From CAZUMH01 sp964621645 (lineage in GTDB: Bacteria; Zhuqueibacterota; QNDG01; JAGLOF01): a stretch of 21,321 bases of DNA. This document shows positions 15,067 to 21,321 of this stretch, in pieces (positions within the stretch are counted from its first letter, which is position 1; each line of letters begins with the position of its first letter). The stretch is from NCBI GenBank assembly GCA_964621645.1, contig CAZUMH010000056.1, positions 1 through 21,321 on the forward strand. Direction: 5' to 3'. Under the pieces are notes generated by a model. The model was not told the DNA's origin and did not search any database. It was given only the letters and a program-made list of their open reading frames with translations. The position numbers and the translations under genes were made by a program.

Positions 15067-15639
15067 TTACAATAAGAAACCAAAATAAATTTGTGTTACC
15101 CGGTTCCTAATAGTAGTGGATTCTTCAGTGCTGATGTTTCTCAAACCGTATACATATCGTGCTTCGGCATAGGCGGCTTTACCAAGTATGGAAAATTCCA
15201 ATCCGCCGCCGATCACTATTCCCATATCCTGCCCTTTAACAGAATCTTTTATATCTGTTCCGTTCGATTTGGCAGAGAGAAGATAGCTGAATTCTGGACC
15301 AGCCAGCAAATAGGGATGTATAAGCATTGGAAACAATTTCAGCTTGGCTACAACCGGGATCGACAGATAGTTAAGATTTGTTTCACTGCCGTCCTGATTG
15401 ACCACACCTCGTGGCGAATATAGCAGATCCGCCTCAACTGAGATCAGGAGCAGGTTCATTTCCAATGCGGCCCCTCCGGTGAATTTCTTCAGCTTTTCCG
15501 TACCGGATGGAACGTCCCCTGTAAGATCTGACCAACTATAGCCGGCTTTAATACCGGTGCGGATGCCGAATTGAGCTTGCGCGCTGGCAACCAGAACAAG
15601 AAGCAGTACTGTGACCAGAAGTAATTTTTTCCCTTTCAT
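15067..15639 (-). CDS. Small outer-membrane beta-barrel protein
   Basis: A 190-residue protein with a clear signal peptide (KGKKLLLVTVLLLVLVAS, then AQA just before a likely cleavage near residue 22). The mature part shows alternating beta-strand patterns and Gly/aromatic residues typical of 8-stranded OmpA-like or PorT-like barrels. Examples are GIRTGIKAGYSWSDLTG, LSIPVVAKLKLFP (92-104), YLLAGPEFSYLL and a last strand VTQIYFGFLL. The family (porin_2/OMP_b-brl_2) is common in FCB bacteria, and the function is usually unknown. The ribosome site AAGGAG lies nine bases before ATG 15639. It starts 18 bp after the polyferredoxin stop and is probably co-transcribed with it. I see no ligand-binding or enzymatic motif. 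Confidence 0.85.
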   Translation of the reverse strand: MKGKKLLLVTVLLLVLVASAQAQFGIRTGIKAGYSWSDLTGDVPSGTEKLKKFTGGAALEMNLLLISVEADLLYSPRGVVNQDGSETNLNYLSIPVVAKLKLFPMLIHPYLLAGPEFSYLLSAKSNGTDIKDSVKGQDMGIVIGGGLEFSILGKAAYAEARYVYGLRNISTEESTTIRNRVTQIYFGFLL

Positions 15640-15657
15640 GGAAATAATCTCCTTTTG

Positions 15658-17169
15658 TTAATCGAACCAGCGGTATTCCTCCGCGTTGGTCAAATAGATG
15701 CCTCGTTCCCCTTCGACGGGGCACTTGTTTACGCAAATACCGCACCCAATGCATGTTTCTTCATCAACATACGGTAAGAGAATATTGTTCCTGCGGCCAT
15801 CGATTGTCGTAACTTCCTCCTCTCTGAATTTTATCGCCTTGTCAGGCAGAGGACAGTGTTCTTCGCAAACCATGCAATTTTCACCATAATACCAGGGAAT
15901 ACAGCGTGTCTTGTTAAAATGGGCAATCCCCATTATCATTTTCTGGCGTTCCTTCAAAGGCAGGGGATGAATGGCGCCAGTGGGACAGACCTGTCCACAC
16001 ATATTACAGTTGTATTCGCAATATCCGGTATAAGGATCCAGGATCGGAGTCCAAATCCCCTCGAATCCGCCTTCCAAAGAAGAGTACTGCAGCCCCCCAC
16101 CGGAAGTCGAGCATACCCGGATACATTCTCCGCATCGCACGCAACGATCCAGAAATTTATCCTCTTCCATTGCACCGGGCGGCCTGACGACCCATCCCTT
16201 CTTTCTTACTGAAGTCATAGCGGAACGGAAAATACCAGCGGTCAGAAGCCCCGCAACGCCCGCGATGAGAAGCCGCCTTCGGGAGATATCCGGCTTGACT
16301 GGAATGGTCTTTCCTCCGAGACGGAAAGATACAGCTCCAGTGGGGCAAACTTTCTGACAATCCATACAGTTAATACATTCAGCATGTTCGGTACTCTTTC
16401 CATCGTTGCTGATGGCGTTCATCCTGCATTTTCGGGCACATAGGGAACATTCAGTACAGGCATCGCTCACATTCCGACGATAGAGACGAAATATTGAGGC
16501 GACCCCTAAGAGAGCTCCGAGAGGACACAGATACTTGCACCAGAAACGTCTGCTGATTTTTGTTGCCAGCAGTATTCCTGTGAAAACAAGAAAAATTATT
16601 ACCATGTTCTTGAATGTGATCAGATGGATTGGAAGAATGACCCCTCTCAAAGATTCATGGAGAGAGAAAGAAGCGTCCCCGATCAGAGGCAAGGCTATCA
16701 GGAGAGAGAAAATTGCGTCAAAAGCCAAAACGAAGAGCGGATAGAGAACTATGGTAAACGTCCGGGTCAATAGCGGTATCGGATCCAAATATCCTGTCAG
16801 TTGTACTGATACCAGAGTCCCTGCTAAAACTGCGGAGAGTATCGCGTATTTCAGCCATTTCAGCTTTGGATCATTTCTTTTTGCTTTTCTGTTGCGGTTG
16901 TCCCACCAATCAACTATTGAACCAAGTGGGCAAATCCAGCCGCAGAAGAAACGCCCTAATAAAACAGTCAATACGAGAATGACGAGAGCCGGAATCAGTT
17001 TAATAATAAAACTTCTGGAGGAGATTATGGCCGTTACAGCCAAGAGAGGATCGATACGCAGAAAAAGATCAACCGGAAGTCCAGTAATGAGAGGATACGT
17101 CGCAAAGAAAAAAAGGACCACAAAAAGTGTAAAAAATACACTCTGGGAAACACGTCTGAAAATTTGCAT
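15658..17169 (-). CDS. NapH-NapG-like membrane polyferredoxin fusion
   Basis: A 503-residue iron-sulphur membrane protein. Residues 1-230 form a NapH/NosR-type membrane part with about five helices and two cytoplasmic CxxxCP motifs, FCGWICPLG (75-83) and CKYLCPLG (211-218). Two ferredoxin 4Fe-4S motifs follow (C238/241/244/248 and C265/268/271/275). At 297-299 an Arg-Arg-Arg leads into a hydrophobic stretch (300-314) that looks like an internal Tat signal. After it come four more clusters (C343-C353, C384-C395, C423-C439, C473-C483) arranged like NapG/MauM ferredoxins. It reads as NapH and NapG joined in one chain, passing electrons from quinol across the membrane to a periplasmic acceptor. 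No molybdoenzyme or cytochrome is nearby. The immediate upstream neighbour (17-bp gap) is a Tat-exported DUF362 protein, the most likely functional partner. Confidence 0.85.
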   Translation of the reverse strand: MQIFRRVSQSVFFTLFVVLFFFATYPLITGLPVDLFLRIDPLLAVTAIISSRSFIIKLIPALVILVLTVLLGRFFCGWICPLGSIVDWWDNRNRKAKRNDPKLKWLKYAILSAVLAGTLVSVQLTGYLDPIPLLTRTFTIVLYPLFVLAFDAIFSLLIALPLIGDASFSLHESLRGVILPIHLITFKNMVIIFLVFTGILLATKISRRFWCKYLCPLGALLGVASIFRLYRRNVSDACTECSLCARKCRMNAISNDGKSTEHAECINCMDCQKVCPTGAVSFRLGGKTIPVKPDISRRRLLIAGVAGLLTAGIFRSAMTSVRKKGWVVRPPGAMEEDKFLDRCVRCGECIRVCSTSGGGLQYSSLEGGFEGIWTPILDPYTGYCEYNCNMCGQVCPTGAIHPLPLKERQKMIMGIAHFNKTRCIPWYYGENCMVCEEHCPLPDKAIKFREEEVTTIDGRRNNILLPYVDEETCIGCGICVNKCPVEGERGIYLTNAEEYRWFD

Positions 17170-17186
17170 ATCCGTTTCCCGTTAAT

Positions 17187-18086
17187 TTAGGAAAGTTGAA
17201 TTTTATTAATGTTTAAATTTTTAAGTTTAGTGGTACCAAGTCCCCGTTTTTCAGCCTCCTGCAAAAATTCTATCCTTGAGGGATCGAGATCGAACATAGT
17301 AGCGCCATAACTGTCGATGGCGACCGGATCCGTGCCTGCTACGACCGTTTTGGGAGTTTTAACATCATCCAGACTCCCTCCGGTAGGTCCGTTTCTCACC
17401 AACATCCGATAGGCATCGAGAATTGTGAGGTCAGCCTTGATCATAGTATTCAAATCGGTAATCTTTGTACTAAAGTCCCGATGGAATTTCCCCCGGTTCC
17501 CGCCTATCCATCCCATATAATTTTTCATTCCCAGAGAAACACCGGAGATACTGTGATGCTTGGCAATAGGAAGATTGATGATGCGATCGGCCTCGAGAAC
17601 ATCCTGATAGATCTCCCAGTCTTTCACGGCCACCCCATCAGGAAATCTTACTCTCTTGAATTTTCTTTCATAGATATAGCTTACATCCGCACCGGCATCT
17701 GAAGCGGCTTTTTCGATTCCTGACCGTTTATAACAGCGGCGTGCTTCATTAAGCGTGTTATCAAAGATTTTTACTTTGGAAGCACCGGCCTCGAGGCATA
17801 GACGTACGACAGCAACCACGACATCTGGGTTTGTGGTTGCCGCCTGGGCCGGCACTCTATCCCACGACATATTTGGTTTAATGACGACAACATCACCCTT
17901 GGAAATAAATTTCGACATTCCACCCAATGCGTTTAGGGCAGCCTTGACAAGCTCCTCAGGCTCTCCTTCACTAACGACAACCAGATCCGAATCAGGTGAT
18001 TTATTCGATCCCAATAGAATGCTTTGACCTAACAGTGAGGCAGCTGCAGCTCCCGCTGCCGCCCCAATAAACTCCCTTCTTCTCAT
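17187..18086 (-). CDS. Tat-exported DUF362 protein
   Basis: I choose ATG 18086 (299 residues), 13 bp after the clpC stop, because it gives a Tat signal peptide: MRRREFIGAAAGAAAASLLG. GGGGGAGAGGGA lies just ahead. The frame extends to 18194, but inside clpC. The mature protein is a single DUF362 domain, with GDVVVIKPNMSW (64-75), TTNPDVVVAVVRL (84-96), LPIAKHHSISGVSLGMKNYM (172-191), ADLTILDAYR (218-227) and VVAGTDPVAIDSYGA (248-262). The domain occurs in iron-sulphur and uncharacterised redox proteins, and no reaction is established for this class. There are no Cys clusters of its own, so electrons would come from the neighbouring membrane ferredoxin. A decayed relative lies at 3143-3551 in the polysaccharide operon. 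The pairing with a NapHG-like protein suggests one periplasmic redox system, which is inference. Confidence 0.87.
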   Translation of the reverse strand: MRRREFIGAAAGAAAASLLGQSILLGSNKSPDSDLVVVSEGEPEELVKAALNALGGMSKFISKGDVVVIKPNMSWDRVPAQAATTNPDVVVAVVRLCLEAGASKVKIFDNTLNEARRCYKRSGIEKAASDAGADVSYIYERKFKRVRFPDGVAVKDWEIYQDVLEADRIINLPIAKHHSISGVSLGMKNYMGWIGGNRGKFHRDFSTKITDLNTMIKADLTILDAYRMLVRNGPTGGSLDDVKTPKTVVAGTDPVAIDSYGATMFDLDPSRIEFLQEAEKRGLGTTKLKNLNINKIQLS

Positions 18087-18099
18087 TCCCTCTCCCCCG

Positions 18100-20583
18100 T
18101 TATTTCTCAGGCTTGACTTTTTTTCCTTTAACCTCTGGTGATGAATCTTTAGACTTTTGAGAAGTTTTTGATTCCACGAATTCCAAATTGCCATTCTTCA
18201 GTTTTACCAGGATATTGCTCCCATCTGCAAATTTTCCTTTTAATAATTCTTCAGCAATGGGATCCTCTATATATCGACGCAGAATCCTCCGTACCTGACG
18301 GGCACCGTATATAGGATCATACCCTTCATCCGCAAGAAGGGATTTTGCAGCTTTTGAAAGGGTGATTTTAATATCCCTTTCAGAAGCACTGAGGCCGATA
18401 TCTTCCAGATTCAAATCGATGATCTTCTGGATATGGTCCCTGTTCAGATTCCTGAAAACGACGATCTCGTCAAGACGATTGATGAATTCAGGCCTGAAGA
18501 TTCTTTTTGATTCTTCAATCATCGCTGTGCGCATTTTCTCATAATCGACTTCATCCCCTGTTTGGCCGAATCCGAATCCTCCTTTTTTTACACTCGCTGT
18601 CCCGAGATTGGAGGTCATGATGAGTATCGTATTCTTAAAATCAACTTTCCTGCCAAGTCCATCCGTCAGATGGCCCTCATCCAAAATTTGCAGCAGGATA
18701 TTGAACGTATCAGGATGGGCTTTTTCAATCTCGTCCAGTAAAACAACTGAATAGGGATGGCGGCGCACCTTTTCAGTTAATTGTCCCCCCTCCTCATATC
18801 CCACGTAGCCCGGAGGAGCTCCGGTCATGCGAGAAACGGAAAATTTCTCCATGAATTCGGACATATCTATTCTGATAAGCGCATTCTCATCTTCGAACAT
18901 GTAACGAGCAAGCTCCTGGGCCAAATAGGTTTTCCCTACACCGGTGGGACCGAGGAAGATGAAGGAGCCGATGGGCCGCCGTGGATCCTTCAGACCGGCT
19001 CGGGTTCTTCGTATCGCCTTGCTCAGGATGTCGATCACCTCATCCTGGCCGATGACACGCTTGCGAAGTTCATCAGACATGCTCAACAGTTTCTCTGATT
19101 CTGATTGGGCTACCCGTGAAACCGGTATAGAGGTCATCATGGAGACTACTTCGGCGATATCCTCTTTTGTCACTTCGGCCAGCACTTCCCCTTCTGCTTC
19201 TTCCCACTTCTGTTTTGCTTCCTGCAGTTCCTTGATCAAACGTTTTTCCCTGTCCCTCAGAATAGCCGCCTTTTCAAATTCCTGGTTCTGAATCACGTTC
19301 TCCTTCTCGGAACGCACCACCTTCAACCTTTCTTCCAGAATTGTAATCTCACGAGGCACAGAGATGTTCGCTAAATGAACTTTTGAACCGGCTTCATCCA
19401 ATACATCGATGGCCTTGTCTGGAAGAAATTTATCGGTAATATACCGGTCTGAAAGCCGGACCGCTTCTTTTATAGCTATATCCGTGTATTTTACCCGGTG
19501 ATGTTTTTCATAGCGCGGACGAAGACCTTCGAGGATGGAGAGCGTGTGTTCAGGGGAGGGCGGGTCAACCATGACTTTCTGAAATCTCCGTTCCAGGGCG
19601 CCGTCTTTCTCGATATACTGCCGATATTCATCCAGGGTGGTGGCCCCGATACACTGCAGTTCACCCCGTGCGAGAGCAGGTTTGAACATATTGGAAGCGT
19701 CCAGAGATCCGGAAGCGCCTCCTGCGCCCACGATCGTGTGCAGCTCGTCGATGAAGAGGATGATTTCTTTTGATTTCATCAGCTCATTCATGATTGCTTT
19801 CATACGCTCTTCAAACTGTCCCCGGTACTTGGTTCCCGCAACGATTGAACCAAGGTCGAGCGTGACTACCCGCTTGTTATGGAGGACCCGGGATACCTTT
19901 TTTTCGATTATCCGCATGGCCAGACCTTCGGCAATTGCGGTCTTCCCCACACCTGGTTCTCCGATCAGCACCGGATTATTTTTCTTTCTGCGGGAAAGAA
20001 TCTGAGCAACCCGCTGGATCTCCTTCTCCCTGCCGATAACGGGATCAAGTTCATCCTTGCGCGCCAGTTCAGTAAGATCACGTCCGAAATGATCCAGGGC
20101 TGGAGTCTTTTGTTTTTCCTGAAGCTCTTTCTTTTCAGATTCATGACCCTGCAGAAACCGCTGCAAGGCTTCTTCAACCTGTTCCGCAAAAACATCATAG
20201 GTCATGAGAACCTGAGCCGCCACGCCTTCCGTATCTTTGGTGAGGGCAAGCAACAGATGTTCCGTGCCGATAACATTTGATTTAAAGCGTTCAGCTTGAG
20301 CCGCGGCAACGCGCAGCACTCTTTCACCTCTTTTGGTAAAAGGGATATTACCCATCGTGATGGTACCGCCGGTGGATCGGACCGCATCTTCTATCGATTT
20401 CTTCAGATCATCCAGATCGATGTCAAGTTCTTTCAATAATTCCACGGCAATGCCGCCACCCTCGCGAAGAATACCCAGAAGAAGGTGCTCCGTACCGATA
20501 TAATCATGTCCCAGTCGAATCGCCTCTTCCCGAGAAAGCTGAATCACTACCTGAACTCTTTGAGAAAAATTATTTCTTATCAT
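18100..20583 (-). CDS. clpC: ATP-dependent Clp protease ATPase subunit ClpC
   Basis: An 827-residue, full-length Clp/Hsp100 unfoldase. Two Clp-N repeats (about 1-145; HDYIGTEHLLLGIL and the later NVIGTEHLLLAL) precede AAA+ domain D1. D1 has Walker A GEPGVGKT (208-215), the D1 pore loop KYRG (252-255) and the Walker B region ILFIDELH (275-282). A UVR/M coiled-coil insert (about 433-468) separates it from D2, with Walker A GPTGVGKT (545-552), pore loop GYVG (592-595) and Walker B VVLLDEIE (613-620). The single UVR motif and short M-domain identify ClpC rather than ClpA or ClpB. The last 25 residues are Lys-rich. ClpC unfolds substrates for ClpP, which is not in this window, in protein quality control and regulated proteolysis. 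It follows the lolD-like gene by 70 bp and is followed by the DUF362 gene after 13 bp. No CIRCE element or obvious heat-shock site is visible ahead of it. Confidence 0.96.
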   Translation of the reverse strand: MIRNNFSQRVQVVIQLSREEAIRLGHDYIGTEHLLLGILREGGGIAVELLKELDIDLDDLKKSIEDAVRSTGGTITMGNIPFTKRGERVLRVAAAQAERFKSNVIGTEHLLLALTKDTEGVAAQVLMTYDVFAEQVEEALQRFLQGHESEKKELQEKQKTPALDHFGRDLTELARKDELDPVIGREKEIQRVAQILSRRKKNNPVLIGEPGVGKTAIAEGLAMRIIEKKVSRVLHNKRVVTLDLGSIVAGTKYRGQFEERMKAIMNELMKSKEIILFIDELHTIVGAGGASGSLDASNMFKPALARGELQCIGATTLDEYRQYIEKDGALERRFQKVMVDPPSPEHTLSILEGLRPRYEKHHRVKYTDIAIKEAVRLSDRYITDKFLPDKAIDVLDEAGSKVHLANISVPREITILEERLKVVRSEKENVIQNQEFEKAAILRDREKRLIKELQEAKQKWEEAEGEVLAEVTKEDIAEVVSMMTSIPVSRVAQSESEKLLSMSDELRKRVIGQDEVIDILSKAIRRTRAGLKDPRRPIGSFIFLGPTGVGKTYLAQELARYMFEDENALIRIDMSEFMEKFSVSRMTGAPPGYVGYEEGGQLTEKVRRHPYSVVLLDEIEKAHPDTFNILLQILDEGHLTDGLGRKVDFKNTILIMTSNLGTASVKKGGFGFGQTGDEVDYEKMRTAMIEESKRIFRPEFINRLDEIVVFRNLNRDHIQKIIDLNLEDIGLSASERDIKITLSKAAKSLLADEGYDPIYGARQVRRILRRYIEDPIAEELLKGKFADGSNILVKLKNGNLEFVESKTSQKSKDSSPEVKGKKVKPEK

Positions 20584-20640
20584 CTACGTTATTACCTCAT
20601 CTCGGTTTCAATAATCAACCTATCATTTAAATTTATTATA

Positions 20641-20649
20641 ATTATAGCA
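20641..20649 (-). promoter_or_regulatory. Candidate extended -10 promoter for clpC
   Basis: The minus strand reads TGCTATAAT, a perfect extended -10 hexamer, in the 70-bp AT-rich gap before clpC, with a poor -35. Transcription would begin about 50 nt before the clpC ATG. This would let clpC be expressed independently of the ABC transporter gene, though read-through is equally likely. Confidence 0.35.
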
Positions 20650-20653
20650 AAAT

Positions 20654-21321
20654 TCAAGCCATTTTTATTCTGCCATCATAAATTTCAATTGTCCGGTCGG
20701 CTTCTTCCGCCAGATCCTTGTTATGTGTTACTATTACGAAAGCTTTTTGTTTCGTTTCGACGATCTTCCACATCAGCTCATGGAGGGCCTGGGCGTTCTT
20801 AAGATCAAGATTTCCAGAGGGTTCGTCACTGAGCACTAAAAGCGGTTCGTTTATGAGAGACCGGGCTACCGCCACCCGCTGCAGTTCTCCGCCGCTAAGC
20901 TCGCCGGGTTTATGTTGGAGCCGGTCCTGCAAACCCACTTCCACAAGTAATTCCTCGGCGCGTTGGTATACAATCGACCGGTCCTGCCTGGCAATGAGGC
21001 CCGGCATCGCCGTATTCTCCAGAGCGCTGAATTCGGGCATGAGATGATGAAACTGAAAGACAAATCCTATCTTCTGGTTTCTGAACCTTGATAATTCGAT
21101 ATCTCCTTTTGAGAACAGATTCGTTCCATCAACCATGACAGTTCCGGACGTGGGTGAGTCTATTCCTCCAAGAATGTGCAGCAGAGTGCTCTTCCCCGCT
21201 CCTGAACGGCCTACGACAGCCAGCAGCTCGTTCCTCCTTATGTCGAGATCGATCCCCTTGAGGACCTGTAGATCGGAATGTCCCATCGGATATGATTTAT
21301 GGATATCGTGGGCTGAAAGTA
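20654..21321 (-). CDS. lolD: LolD-like ABC transporter ATP-binding protein, 5' end beyond right edge
   Basis: The frame is open to the right edge, and the residues upstream of ATG 21286 (LSAHDIHKSYP) match the usual LolD beginning, so the true start lies outside the window. The part seen (about 221 residues) contains Walker A GRSGAGKS, the Q-loop region VFQFHHLMPEFSALEN, the ABC signature LSGGELQRVAVARS, Walker B LVLSDEPSGNLD and the switch His in VTHNKDLAEEAD. FQFHHLMPEFSALEN is characteristic of the LolD/MacB subfamily. LolCDE drives release of lipoproteins from the inner membrane for delivery to the outer membrane. The LolC/E permease would be expected upstream, outside the window. The related MacB and FtsE families are close, so assignment to LolD is likely rather than certain. 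The stop lies 70 bp before clpC. Confidence 0.88.
   Translation of the reverse strand, partial: LSAHDIHKSYPMGHSDLQVLKGIDLDIRRNELLAVVGRSGAGKSTLLHILGGIDSPTSGTVMVDGTNLFSKGDIELSRFRNQKIGFVFQFHHLMPEFSALENTAMPGLIARQDRSIVYQRAEELLVEVGLQDRLQHKPGELSGGELQRVAVARSLINEPLLVLSDEPSGNLDLKNAQALHELMWKIVETKQKAFVIVTHNKDLAEEADRTIEIYDGRIKMA

Noticed and set aside
1..21321. tRNA or rRNA genes, CRISPR arrays, insertion sequences, integrase or attachment sites
   Set aside because: Both strands were read for them and none was seen. The only decayed gene is the DUF362 remnant, which carries no transposon signature.

Overview
The window looks like a chromosomal stretch from a Gram-negative (diderm) bacterium of moderate GC. 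A LolD-type lipoprotein-release ATPase, a small outer-membrane beta-barrel protein and a GWxTD-domain protein all point to an outer membrane. GWxTD proteins are found mainly in the Bacteroidetes/FCB assemblage, Acidobacteria and related candidate phyla, so an FCB-like or candidate-phylum bacterium is my best guess. No rRNA or marker gene allows a firm assignment. Every convincing gene is on the minus strand, so transcription runs from high to low coordinates.

Right block (about 21321 to 11975, in transcription order): a partial lolD-type ABC ATPase cut by the right edge, clpC, a Tat-exported DUF362 protein, a membrane polyferredoxin that looks like a NapH-NapG fusion, a small outer-membrane barrel, a TPR/GWxTD secreted protein that starts with TTG, and cdsA (CDP-diacylglycerol synthase). 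Spacing is tight (1 to 94 bp), so this is one long run or a few overlapping transcription units. It mixes envelope maintenance, proteolysis and an uncharacterised periplasmic redox module.

Middle (11974 to 11673): about 300 bp of AT-rich DNA without a convincing gene. It holds a good sigma-54-type -24/-12 element placed about 35 bp before the next start codon, plus a 12-bp direct repeat. I take it as the control region of the left block.

Left block (11672 to 1): an exopolysaccharide/capsule-type operon. Its first gene is an OmpR/PhoB-family regulator whose receiver domain lacks key phosphorylation residues. Next come a polyprenyl-phosphate sugar-phosphate transferase, an NDP-sugar epimerase, a polysaccharide deacetylase with circularly permuted catalytic motifs, and a Wzc-like chain-length/tyrosine kinase. 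The block then departs from the standard set: an ATP-grasp ligase, a phosphatidylserine-decarboxylase-family enzyme, a decayed DUF362 remnant, a formyltransferase, a B12-binding radical SAM enzyme, and a GT4 glycosyltransferase cut by the left edge. Several junctions are ATGA or longer overlaps, which suggests translational coupling. The flippase, polymerase and outer-membrane exporter expected of such a locus are not in view and may lie beyond the left edge.

Most notable points: the regulator with a degenerate receiver domain behind a sigma-54-like promoter; the permuted deacetylase; the ligase/decarboxylase/formyltransferase/radical SAM group inside a polysaccharide operon; the broken DUF362 gene; and the NapHG-like fusion beside an intact DUF362 gene.
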